From Bacteroidota bacterium (GTDB taxonomy: Bacteria > Bacteroidota > Bacteroidia > Chitinophagales > Chitinophagaceae), in the NCBI GenBank assembly GCA_018267725.1, contig JAFDXY010000009.1, positions 1 to 64,000 on the forward strand: 64,000 nucleotides of DNA, in the 5' to 3' direction. Shown piece by piece: positions 53,138 to 60,976 of the stretch. The stretch's first letter is position 1. Each line of letters starts with the position of its first letter. A program made the translations under genes and the position numbers. The notes under the pieces were generated by a model. That model searched no databases and was not told the origin of the DNA. It was given only the letters and a program-made list of their open reading frames with translations.

Positions 53138-53977
53138 TTATAATACTTGCTCCATAATTTTTTGGTTAGAAGTAAAGTACATGTAAGGCTGTAAGGGTAA
53201 TACTTTTGGCTTGCTTTGCTTAAGGCTTGTCCAATTCATTTTATCGCAAACTTCTTCCCATAAATTTTCATAAAAAATAATTGATTTTGAATTTTTAAGT
53301 TTATGAAAAATAGATTCTTTATTATAAGTTATAGTTTCTATTTCTGTATAAAAAGGAATGTAACTGTTTAATTGTTTTACTGCATTGGTTGTTAGTACAT
53401 ATTGTTTGTGTAGTTTTTTTCTTGCTTGCACCATATTATAAAAACTTAACACATTTGTTTGGTTATACTGCTGAAAAGTATTGTATAAAATATTACTACA
53501 ATAAACCGATAAAGGTGCAGGCACATTGGGCACTAAAACCGCATTAGCACAATTAAAAACATTATCGTGAATAGAAAATTTTCCGGGTGGGCAATCTATA
53601 ATACAAACATCATAATCGTCTTTTACCTTATCTAATACATATTGTACAGCAGTGTTATTTAAAAAATGTACACGCGTTAAATGTGCAGCATTATTTATAA
53701 ATTGTTCTGAAAATTTTGAGTCGTTGCTTATAATATCAATATGATAAGTATCGGTTGGTTCAATAACATCATAAACTGAAACATAATCTCCAAACAGTTT
53801 TAAAAAGTTGTTATCGTTTTTATTAGGTTTATTAAAAAAATAACTTGTTCCACCTTGTGGGTCTAAATCCCAAATTAATATACTAAGCCCTCTTTTTGCC
53901 AGCAAGCAAGCAATATTTACAGCAGTTGTAGTTTTACCCACTCCACCCTTAATATTATATATGGCAGTTATTCTCAA
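53138..53977 (-). CDS. ParA-family ATPase without adjacent ParB
   Basis: A 279-residue ATPase with the deviant Walker A motif YNIKGGVGKTTTA at the very N-terminus, DLDPQGGTSYF and the Walker B-like VCIIDCPPG. It starts with TTG at 53977, just before RITAIYNIKGG; a GTG at 54037 is in frame but lies inside the terminator hairpin of the gene upstream. No parB or parS-like array is nearby, so a role in DNA partition is not shown; positioning of another cargo is equally possible. Confidence 0.88.
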   Translation of the reverse strand: MRITAIYNIKGGVGKTTTAVNIACLLAKRGLSILIWDLDPQGGTSYFFNKPNKNDNNFLKLFGDYVSVYDVIEPTDTYHIDIISNDSKFSEQFINNAAHLTRVHFLNNTAVQYVLDKVKDDYDVCIIDCPPGKFSIHDNVFNCANAVLVPNVPAPLSVYCSNILYNTFQQYNQTNVLSFYNMVQARKKLHKQYVLTTNAVKQLNSYIPFYTEIETITYNKESIFHKLKNSKSIIFYENLWEEVCDKMNWTSLKQSKPKVLPLQPYMYFTSNQKIMEQVL

Positions 53978-54026
53978 GAAGCCAAATATAAAATAAAAAT
54001 GTGGATAACTATATTTTATTTTTGAT

Positions 54027-54051
54027 AAAACGCACACTTAGTGTGCATTTT
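54027..54051 (-). terminator. Intrinsic terminator after the GT9 gene
   Basis: GCACAC-TTA-GTGTGC (54032-54046) flanked by A4 and T4 with one mismatch; on the minus strand it ends in GTTTTATC. It lies 32 bp beyond the stop of the GT9 gene. Confidence 0.65.
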
Positions 54052-54082
54052 GAAAATAATTTATTGTGGAAAACTAAGTTTA

Positions 54083-55081
54083 TTAAAGACTCAATGTAGC
54101 AAGCAATTGCTCTGTTTTTATGTTTAAAGCACATTTAAAATGCCCTTGAGGGCAAGATTTGTACCCGTGTAACCCACAAGGGCGGCATGATAAATTTTCT
54201 GTTGTTTCAATAATCAAATGTTTATTACTTAATGGACCAAAACCAAATGCAGGAATAGTTGAACAATAAACAGCAGTTACCGGTGCATTAACCGAAGAAG
54301 CAAAATGCATGGGTGCAGAATCATTTACAAAATTCATAATTGCCGTTTTCATTAATGCTGCAGATTGAAGGTAATTAAGCTTACCACTTAAATTTATAAT
54401 ATTTGAATTGGTAGATGAAGCGAGAATATGTTCACACAAATCATTATCACTTGGTGCTCCTAATAAATAAACTGCAAATTGATTGGGTATTTGATTAATA
54501 AATTCAATCCATTTTTCTTTAGGGAATTGTTTTGTAAACCAAACAGATGCCGGAGCTATACATATATATAATTTATTTTTATAAACTGAAACAGCCTCTT
54601 CATCTTTTTCCGAAGGATATAATTTGGGTTTTGCTGCCGTATTATCTGTAAATGATTGAATGAGTATATGATTGCGTTCAATTTCATGCAAAGCATGAGA
54701 GCCATCACTCACCACATGTTTTATTTTTTTTGTAAATAAAAAACTGAAAGGATTTTTATTAAACCCTATTGTTTCTTTAGCTTTTGAAAATGCAGTTAAA
54801 AAACCCGTAGCTGCATAGCGTTGCACATTAATAACTTTATCGTATTTGGTTTTACGAATTTGTTTAAGTAATTGCAGTAAATGTTTGTATTTGCTTTGTT
54901 TTTTATTCCAAATTAAAACAGTATGCAAAAAAGGATGATTGGTAAACAATGCTTCATTCCCTTTTCTAACTAAAAAATCAATTTGTGCAGTTGGGTAAAA
55001 TGTGTGCAGTTTTTCTATTAATCCTGTTGCAAGAACAGCATCTCCAATAAAAGCGGTTTGAATAATTAAAAATTTTTGCAC
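54083..55081 (-). CDS. Glycosyltransferase family 9 (heptosyltransferase-like)
   Basis: A 332-residue GT-B enzyme of the ADP-heptose:LPS heptosyltransferase family, expected to act on lipopolysaccharide core at the inner membrane face. N-terminal FLIIQTAFIGDAVLATGLIEKL is the family hallmark; the C-terminal nucleotide-sugar domain has APASVWFTKQFPKEKW, NLSGKLNYLQSAALM and FVNDSAPMHFASSVNAPVTAVY. The start is GTG at 55081. The C-terminal CRPCGLHGYKSCPQGHFKC cluster is usual in heptosyltransferases of this phylum. Confidence 0.93.
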   Translation of the reverse strand: MQKFLIIQTAFIGDAVLATGLIEKLHTFYPTAQIDFLVRKGNEALFTNHPFLHTVLIWNKKQSKYKHLLQLLKQIRKTKYDKVINVQRYAATGFLTAFSKAKETIGFNKNPFSFLFTKKIKHVVSDGSHALHEIERNHILIQSFTDNTAAKPKLYPSEKDEEAVSVYKNKLYICIAPASVWFTKQFPKEKWIEFINQIPNQFAVYLLGAPSDNDLCEHILASSTNSNIINLSGKLNYLQSAALMKTAIMNFVNDSAPMHFASSVNAPVTAVYCSTIPAFGFGPLSNKHLIIETTENLSCRPCGLHGYKSCPQGHFKCALNIKTEQLLATLSL

Positions 55082-55114
55082 GCAGCAAATATAATTATTG
55101 CCAATGCACTAATG

Positions 55115-55324
55115 TTATTCAAACTCTAATTCATTATTAAAATATTCCCAATCAAATTTTAAAAACCTTGGTGGCAACTTTGTAAAGAAGTTACGGCTAC
55201 TGTTTAAATTAATTTCATCATTTTGTTTTGATGCAATTGCATGTTTATCTATCCCAAGTTTCATAACTAAATGAAGAAAAGGTTGCACTTTTTCGGTGGG
55301 AATTTCTAAAACTACTTTTGTCAT
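55115..55324 (-). CDS. Conserved small protein, function unknown
   Basis: A 69-residue protein with a basic/hydrophobic first half (KVVLEIPTEKVQPFLHLVMKLGIDKH) and an acidic C-terminus. No signal peptide, membrane helix or recognised family. A start like TKVVLEIP recalls short stand-alone antitoxin-like or RNA-contact proteins, but no toxin gene lies next to it. Real coding is supported by composition and by the fit between the GT9 and tsaC genes. Confidence 0.6.
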   Translation of the reverse strand: MTKVVLEIPTEKVQPFLHLVMKLGIDKHAIASKQNDEINLNSSRNFFTKLPPRFLKFDWEYFNNELEFE

Positions 55325-55465
55325 AGTTCAAGATTTTCCATTAAGTTAAACAAGAAATATTTGCAACCAAAATAATATCTAATAAATTATTAATTTAATA
55401 ATGAGCATCTTAATAACTTCTTGTTTATTAACAGTATTTGCAGGTTTTGAAAAGGTTTATGCACA
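55325..55465. other. AT-rich intergenic region
   Basis: 141 bp downstream of the tsaC/sua5-type gene. It contains one DnaA-box-like TTATGCACA (55457-55465) but no cluster; no gene seen. Confidence 0.4.
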
Positions 55466-56032
55466 TTATCGCAAATAAATAGGTTCCCCGTTTTCCCATT
55501 TTATTATGGAGGAAGCTTGTGCAGCAACGGTTTCATCTTGTCTGTGTTTTACAATATAATCTACGCCTTGTTTTATATGTGTATTAATTTCATTATATGT
55601 TTTAGCAGAAGGCATTCCACTAATATTGGCAGAAGTACTAACAATTGGTTTCTGAAAACGTTTTATTAAATGCCTGCAAAATTCATCATTACAAATTCTT
55701 ATAGCCACAGAGCCATTGTTAGCCAAAATATTATCGGCAAAGCCAATAGCATTTTCATAAATAACTGTTGTAGGTTTTTCTACGGTTTCTAAAAAATCAA
55801 ACACGGCTAAATCTACATTGGTTGCATGTTGTAAAATATCTCGTTCGGTTGCTACTAATACAACAAAGCTTTTTTCTGTTGGTCTATTTTTTAATGCAAT
55901 AATTTTTTCAACAGCAGCTTCATTGGTAGCATCGCAACCAATACCCCAAATAGTATCTGTTGGGTACAAAATAATTCCGCCACTTTTTAATACTTGCAAA
56001 CAGTTTTCAATATCATTTGTAAAATCAATCAT
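55466..56032 (-). CDS. L-threonylcarbamoyladenylate synthase (Sua5/YrdC/TsaC family)
   Basis: A 188-residue enzyme making threonylcarbamoyl-AMP from Thr, bicarbonate and ATP for t6A37 in tRNA. YrdC motifs: GGIILYPTDTIWGIGCDATN, KIIALKNRPTEKSFVVL, VAIRICNDEFC and the PIVSTSANISGMPSA signature. It is the short, single-domain form without the Sua5 C-terminal domain. ATG at 56032; divergent from the thioesterase gene. Confidence 0.94.
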   Translation of the reverse strand: MIDFTNDIENCLQVLKSGGIILYPTDTIWGIGCDATNEAAVEKIIALKNRPTEKSFVVLVATERDILQHATNVDLAVFDFLETVEKPTTVIYENAIGFADNILANNGSVAIRICNDEFCRHLIKRFQKPIVSTSANISGMPSAKTYNEINTHIKQGVDYIVKHRQDETVAAQASSIIKWENGEPIYLR

Positions 56033-56087
56033 TATTTAAAATATCATCTTTCAAAAAAAATAATTCGTAGGTATATTGCAATAATAA

Positions 56088-56537
56088 ATGTTTACTATGG
56101 AAAAGTATTTAAAAAAAGTTGAAATACGTTGGAGTGATTTAGACCCAAACTTTCATATACGCCACAGTGTGTATTACGATTGGGGTGCTTTTGTTAGAAT
56201 GAATTTTTTTAATGAAATAGGAATTACACTTGCTGCTATGATGCAACATAACATAGGTTTAATAATTCTTAGAGAAGAATGTGTATTTAAAAAAGAAATT
56301 ATTTGGGGAGATAATATAACGATTAATTTAAAGTTATTACAAAGCAAAAAAAACGGTAGTAGGTGGACGCTACAACACGAAATTTTTAAAAATGAAAATA
56401 TTTTAAGTGCCATTATTACGCTTGATGGTGCGTGGATTGATACACAAAAAAGAAAACTTACTACACCACCCGAATCTTTTGCTGAAGAGTTTAATAAAAT
56501 TCCTAAAGCAAATAATTTTAAATGGATTGGAGAATAG
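56088..56537 (+). CDS. Hotdog-fold acyl-CoA thioesterase
   Basis: A 149-residue protein of the 4-hydroxybenzoyl-CoA thioesterase/YbgC class. The N-terminal VEIRWSDLDPNFHIRHSVYYDWGAFVRM contains the catalytic Asp (WSDLDPN) and the active-site helix; ITLDGAWIDTQKRKLTTPP closes the sheet. It may start at 56088 or at the ATG 9 bp later. The substrate is unknown; the acyl-CoA carboxyltransferase gene 90 bp downstream suggests acyl-CoA metabolism. Confidence 0.85.
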   Translation: MFTMEKYLKKVEIRWSDLDPNFHIRHSVYYDWGAFVRMNFFNEIGITLAAMMQHNIGLIILREECVFKKEIIWGDNITINLKLLQSKKNGSRWTLQHEIFKNENILSAIITLDGAWIDTQKRKLTTPPESFAEEFNKIPKANNFKWIGE

Positions 56538-56626
56538 AAAACAGTATATATATTATTCTCAATTATTAATTGTCAATTCTTAATTATTGTTTGACGCTTA
56601 TCTTTACAAAACTAACACTTGTTCGT

Positions 56627-58261
56627 ATGCAAACGGAAATGAATAAAACAACAGATTGGATGGAATTATTATGGAATGAAGTTCAACAAAAATTAGAAAA
56701 AATAAAATTAGGCGGCGGTAAAAAATCAATTGATAAACAACACCAAAGAAATAAACTTACCGCAAGAGAAAGAATAGATTTTTTAATTGATAAAAATTCA
56801 TCATTTATAGAAATAGGTGCATTTGCAGGTTATGAAATGTACGAAGCACAAGGTGGTTGCCCCGCCGCCGGAACCGTTGCTGGCATTGGTTATATAAGTG
56901 GTAAGCAATGCGTAATTGTTGCTAACGACCAAACAGTAAAAGCAGGTGCGTGGTTTCCTATAACAGGCAAAAAAAACTTGCGGATGCAAGAAATTGCTAT
57001 TGAAAATAATTTACCCATTATTTATTTGGTAGATAGTGCCGGTGTTTACTTGCCCATGCAAGATGAAATTTTTCCCGATAAAGAACACTTTGGTAGAATT
57101 TTTAGAAACAATGCAAAAATGAGTGCAGCAGGCATTACACAAATTGCAGCAGTTATGGGTGCATGTGTTGCAGGTGGTGCTTACTTACCTATTATGAGCG
57201 ATGAGACTTTAATGGTTGAAGGTAATGGTTCAATTTTTTTAGCGGGAAGTTATTTGGTTAAAGCAGCTATTGGAGAAAATATTGATAATGAAACTTTGGG
57301 CGGTGCAGCAACACATACCGAAATAAGCGGTATTGCAGATTATAAATTTAAAACAGAACACGAGTGTTTAGAACATATTAAAAAAATTATTAGTAAGTTA
57401 GGAACTAAACCCCAAGCTGGTTTCAGCAGAATAAACTCTATTCTTCCAATAAAAAACGCATCGGCCATTCATACAATTATGGGGTTAAGCAATAGTAAAC
57501 CTTATAATGTTATTGATATAATTAATTGTATTGCTGATGCAGATGAAAACAATAATACCCTATCATCTTTTGATGAGTTTAAAAAAGATTATGGCAAAAC
57601 CATTGTTTGCGGTTATGCAAGAATTGATGGTTGGGCTGTAGGCATTGTTGCTAACCAACGTTTAATTGTAAAAAACAAAAAAGGTGAAATGCAAATGGGC
57701 GGCGTAATTTATAATGATAGTGCCGATAAAGCTGCTCGTTTTATTATGAATTGTAATCAAAAGAAAATTCCTTTAGTTTTTTTACAAGATGTTACAGGCT
57801 TTATGGTTGGCAGCAGAAGTGAACATAACGGCATTATAAAAGATGGAGCAAAATTGGTGAATGCGGTTGCCAATTCTGTTGTTCCGAAAATAACTATTAT
57901 CACAGGAAACTCATACGGAGCAGGCAATTACGCTATGTGTGGCAAAGCTTACGACCCACGCTTTATTTATGCATGGCCTTCTGCAAAAATTGCTGTAATG
58001 GGTGGTGAGCAAGCAGCAAAAACTTTATTACAAATTCAATTATCAGGTAAAGAAACAAGCGAAGCAGAACAACAAAAATTATTGAATGAAATAAAAAATA
58101 CATACAATAAACAAACCACACCTTATTATGCTGCTGCAAGATTATGGGTTGATGAAATTATTCATCCTACACAAACAAGAACCGTTATTGCAGAAGGGCT
58201 AAAAGCAGCCAATAATAATGCACATATTGAAGAATTTAAAACAGGAGTTTTGCAGGTGTGA
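56627..58261 (+). CDS. Acyl-CoA carboxylase carboxyltransferase (methylcrotonyl-CoA carboxylase beta-like)
   Basis: A 544-residue carboxyltransferase subunit that moves CO2 from biotin to an acyl-CoA. N-terminal LGGGKKSIDKQHQRNKLTARERIDFLID and C-terminal GNYAMCGKAYDPRFIYAWPSAKIAVMGGEQAA are typical of MccB (leucine degradation) rather than propionyl-CoA carboxylase. GGCPAAGTVAGIGYISG and LPIYLVDSAG-like IIYLVDSAGVYLPMQDEIFPD form the CoA site. ATG at 56627 is chosen; the frame extends to 56570. The biotin-carrying alpha subunit is not in this window. Confidence 0.9.
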   Translation: MQTEMNKTTDWMELLWNEVQQKLEKIKLGGGKKSIDKQHQRNKLTARERIDFLIDKNSSFIEIGAFAGYEMYEAQGGCPAAGTVAGIGYISGKQCVIVANDQTVKAGAWFPITGKKNLRMQEIAIENNLPIIYLVDSAGVYLPMQDEIFPDKEHFGRIFRNNAKMSAAGITQIAAVMGACVAGGAYLPIMSDETLMVEGNGSIFLAGSYLVKAAIGENIDNETLGGAATHTEISGIADYKFKTEHECLEHIKKIISKLGTKPQAGFSRINSILPIKNASAIHTIMGLSNSKPYNVIDIINCIADADENNNTLSSFDEFKKDYGKTIVCGYARIDGWAVGIVANQRLIVKNKKGEMQMGGVIYNDSADKAARFIMNCNQKKIPLVFLQDVTGFMVGSRSEHNGIIKDGAKLVNAVANSVVPKITIITGNSYGAGNYAMCGKAYDPRFIYAWPSAKIAVMGGEQAAKTLLQIQLSGKETSEAEQQKLLNEIKNTYNKQTTPYYAAARLWVDEIIHPTQTRTVIAEGLKAANNNAHIEEFKTGVLQV

Positions 58262-58284
58262 GGTATAAATATGATTTACAAATT

Positions 58285-58650
58285 ATGAAAATAAAAAACA
58301 ATCCATTTTATTTTTCGCTTATAACATTACTATTTTTGAGTTGTAATAATAATGCTGAAATTACTTTTCTAATTAAAAATGAATCTGATATACATTTTGA
58401 TTCTTCGTTTCTTTCTGTTCAACATAAAACATTTACATTACCAACAATAAAACCAAAATCAAGCATTTATTTTAATACACACAGAAACGCTATAAATACG
58501 AACAATCATGATGTTACTATACTTTGTACATTTATAAATAGTAATAGAAAAGATACTTTAAATGGAATAGATTATACCGATTTATCTGGCTATCCGAAAG
58601 ATAAATACACAATAACTATTTCAAGCAATAAAACAGTAGTTATTTATTAG
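58285..58650 (+). CDS. Small lipoprotein, unknown function
   Basis: A 121-residue protein with a lipoprotein signal (FYFSLITLLFLSC, Cys near residue 19). The mature part begins NNNAEITFLIKNESDIHFDSSF and is rich in strand-forming residues; no family recognised. An in-frame GTG at 58258 overlaps the previous stop, but ATG at 58285 gives a proper signal peptide. Probably cotranscribed with the carboxyltransferase or with the next lipoprotein gene. Confidence 0.7.
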   Translation: MKIKNNPFYFSLITLLFLSCNNNAEITFLIKNESDIHFDSSFLSVQHKTFTLPTIKPKSSIYFNTHRNAINTNNHDVTILCTFINSNRKDTLNGIDYTDLSGYPKDKYTITISSNKTVVIY

Positions 58651-58716
58651 TTTATCAAAAAATTATAGCACCAAATTATTTCATACAAATACTGCAAGAA
58701 TTAAAATAAATATACT

Positions 58717-59322
58717 GTGAAGCACAAAATAAATATTAAGCATTCTTGCATAGTTATAATTATCGTTTTCGTAGCATCTTGCTCAAATAAAAAAAGTATT
58801 TTCAGTAAAGAACTATCAATTATCAACAATAGTTTTCTTGAAATTATTGATACAGTTGCTTATAAATATCATTCCCTTAGACCTGCTCCCAATGGGGAAG
58901 TATTTAACAACAATGATTCATTAAACATTACAATATTTTACAAGCAAACAGATTTATTAAAAAAGAAAACAAATATTATTTCTGAATTAAATAAACAAAA
59001 TAACGTTGCTAATTATTCCAATTACATTAAATTAATTAATTCGTACGTTGATACAAGCGAAAATTTTATAAATGTAGATAGTATAAAAAATACAGGCAGA
59101 TATAGATTATTTTCGAGTCATAATTTTTATTCGTATAAACAAGCTGGTATGATTGGGCATGTAGTGTTTTCAAGAATAGCATTTGATGAAAAAAAAGGGA
59201 TAGCAATTTTTTTTATAACAGTAATGGATAATATAAAGGTTGGCATTGAAAAATTAATTCTTCTTAAGAAAGAAGGAGATAATTGGAAAAAATATCAAGA
59301 ATTTACAATGGATATTTGGTAG
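58717..59322 (+). CDS. Lipoprotein, unknown function
   Basis: A 201-residue protein starting at GTG (58717), with a lipoprotein signal peptide IVIIIVFVASC (Cys near residue 22) and a mixed alpha/beta mature region, ending GDNWKKYQEFTMDIW. No family recognised. It converges on aroE with 5 bp between stops. Confidence 0.7.
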   Translation: MKHKINIKHSCIVIIIVFVASCSNKKSIFSKELSIINNSFLEIIDTVAYKYHSLRPAPNGEVFNNNDSLNITIFYKQTDLLKKKTNIISELNKQNNVANYSNYIKLINSYVDTSENFINVDSIKNTGRYRLFSSHNFYSYKQAGMIGHVVFSRIAFDEKKGIAIFFITVMDNIKVGIEKLILLKKEGDNWKKYQEFTMDIW

Positions 59323-59327
59323 ATATT

Positions 59328-60059
59328 TTATGCTTCATTCCAAATTTTCCAATTCTCTTCTGCTTGCAGCACTAACATATCATAACCGTTTTTTATAGTG
59401 CAACTTTTTTGTTTACCTAAACGCAAAAATTTTGTTTCAGAAGGATTGTAAACTAAATCGTATAAATAATGTTTGGCAGTTAGTAATTCATAAGGCAAAG
59501 TGGGGCATTCATTAACATTCGGATATGTGCCAATAGGCGTAGCATTAATAATTACGGTATATTCATTTATTACAACTTCACTCAATTCATTATAAATAAA
59601 ATTATTTTCTTGCTTTATTCTTGAAACAAATTTGTATGAGATATTTAGTTTTTGCAAAACATATTCTACTGCTGCGGCTGCCCCGCCTGTTCCTAATATC
59701 AACGCTTTGGTATGATGTGGTTTTAGTTGTTGTATAAAAGATTTTTCAAAACCAATTACATCTGTATTATAACCAAAAAGTTTTCCGTTTTTTATTGTAA
59801 CACAATTGCAAGCATTAATTTTTTTTACAACATCGTTGCTTTCATTTAAAAAAGTAATTATTTCTTTTTTATAAGGAATGGTTATGGCAAAACCTTGTAA
59901 TTGTTTTCTTAATAAAATATTTTTTAGTAAGTTAATATTTGCAATAGAAAAATTTTCGAAAACCGCATTGGTAATATTTTCTTGCACAAACTTTTCATCA
60001 AAATATTTTTTTGAAAATGAATGTGATAAAGGATAACCTATTAAACCGTACAATTTCAT
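59328..60059 (-). CDS. aroE: Shikimate dehydrogenase
   Basis: A 243-residue NADPH enzyme reducing 3-dehydroshikimate in aromatic amino-acid synthesis. Motifs: GYPLSHSFSKKYFDEKF (substrate site), TIPYKKEI with the catalytic Lys, KINACNCVTIKNGKLFGYNTDVIGF, nucleotide-binding LGTGGAAAAVEYVL, and NATPIGTYPN. Slightly shorter than E. coli AroE (272). Upstream spacer (60060-60133) is made of short AT repeats. Confidence 0.95.
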   Translation of the reverse strand: MKLYGLIGYPLSHSFSKKYFDEKFVQENITNAVFENFSIANINLLKNILLRKQLQGFAITIPYKKEIITFLNESNDVVKKINACNCVTIKNGKLFGYNTDVIGFEKSFIQQLKPHHTKALILGTGGAAAAVEYVLQKLNISYKFVSRIKQENNFIYNELSEVVINEYTVIINATPIGTYPNVNECPTLPYELLTAKHYLYDLVYNPSETKFLRLGKQKSCTIKNGYDMLVLQAEENWKIWNEA

Positions 60060-60133
60060 ATAAATTATAAATTATAAATTATGAATATAACTAAAGTAAC
60101 TCATCACTTATAACTCATAACTTATCGCTCTCG
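60060..60133. repeat. Short AT-rich direct repeats between aroE and the ComA-like gene
   Basis: Three units of AAATTATA-type sequence (60061-60082) followed by TAACTCAT/CACTTATAACTCATAACTTAT, which is the complement-like relative of the 7-bp repeat at the miaA start. No gene. Confidence 0.6.
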
Positions 60134-60895
60134 CTATTTATTAAAATATAATTCAAAAGTATCTCCACGCAAACCAATACGCATGGCTTCTAAAGCAAGT
60201 ACTTCGGCTGGTGCAATATTTCCAAAATTTGCATTGCAACCAATAAGTTCTAAGAAATAAAGTTGTTGTGCTTTTTGCGGAGCTTCCCAAATAATTTTTT
60301 CTTCCGGAATTTGTGTAAGAATTTCTTGTACTAAACCTTGTCTAACTTCTCCGCTATCTCTGTAAATGCCTACATTACCTGCTTCTCTGGCTTCTGCAAT
60401 TACATAAGAAGAGCCTGCTTCTAATTCGGCACGCATTAATTCAATCCATTTATAAGGAGGCATAATATTTTTAGCATCTTTACTTCCTACTTCACTTAAA
60501 ACAGTTCCGTGTTGTGTAAGTTTTTCTATGTATCCGCATTTTTCTGCATGAGGAATTGTAATTGATCCATCACTTACTTCCATATAATCTATTCCGTAAT
60601 CTTTACAAACTGCTATATAATCGTTAAACTGATTGCGAACTAAAAATGCTTCAAACAATGTACCTCCAAAATAAATATGCATTCCATAAGAACGATATGC
60701 TTCTATTTTTTCTCTTAAATTGGGTGTAACTGCCGATGTACCAAAACCTAATTTTACAATATCTACATGAGGTTTGCTAATGCTTAAAAAATTATGTACT
60801 TCTTGAATACTTAATCCTTTATCCATAACCATTGTAATACCAGAATTGCGAGGTTGGGCTGTACGTTGGGGTATTTGCGTTAAATTAAAATTCAT
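60134..60895 (-). CDS. Phosphosulfolactate synthase (ComA family)
   Basis: A 253-residue TIM-barrel protein of the ComA family, whose characterised archaeal and Bacillus members add sulfite to phosphoenolpyruvate to make phosphosulfolactate. Visible are GITMVMDKGLS, DIVKLGFGTSAV, HIYFGGTLFEAFLVRNQF, MEVSDGSITIP, EVGSKD, IAEAREAGNVGIYRDSGEVR and IWEAPQKAQQLYFLELIG, all strongly conserved in the family. The pathway here is unclear, since ComB/ComC partners are absent from the window; sulfolactate or sulfonate metabolism is possible. ATG at 60895. Confidence 0.88.
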   Translation of the reverse strand: MNFNLTQIPQRTAQPRNSGITMVMDKGLSIQEVHNFLSISKPHVDIVKLGFGTSAVTPNLREKIEAYRSYGMHIYFGGTLFEAFLVRNQFNDYIAVCKDYGIDYMEVSDGSITIPHAEKCGYIEKLTQHGTVLSEVGSKDAKNIMPPYKWIELMRAELEAGSSYVIAEAREAGNVGIYRDSGEVRQGLVQEILTQIPEEKIIWEAPQKAQQLYFLELIGCNANFGNIAPAEVLALEAMRIGLRGDTFELYFNK

Positions 60896-60976
60896 TGTAA
60901 GAAAGCGTTTTTTATAACGTTACAAAAATAAGGTAAAACGCTTTTAAGGATTTTATTGATTATGAAAGTGAAGTAA

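Noticed and set aside
54027..54051. Palindrome GCACAC-TTA-GTGTGC as a parS or operator site for parA
   Set aside because: It lies just after the GT9 stop and ends in a T run on that strand, so a terminator explains it better; it is a single copy.
53999..55465. DnaA-box-like sequences (TGTGGATAA at about 54000, TTATGCACA at 55457) near a ParA gene, suggesting an origin
   Set aside because: Only isolated boxes; several are expected by chance in 64 kb of this composition. No dnaA, no box cluster and no parB nearby.
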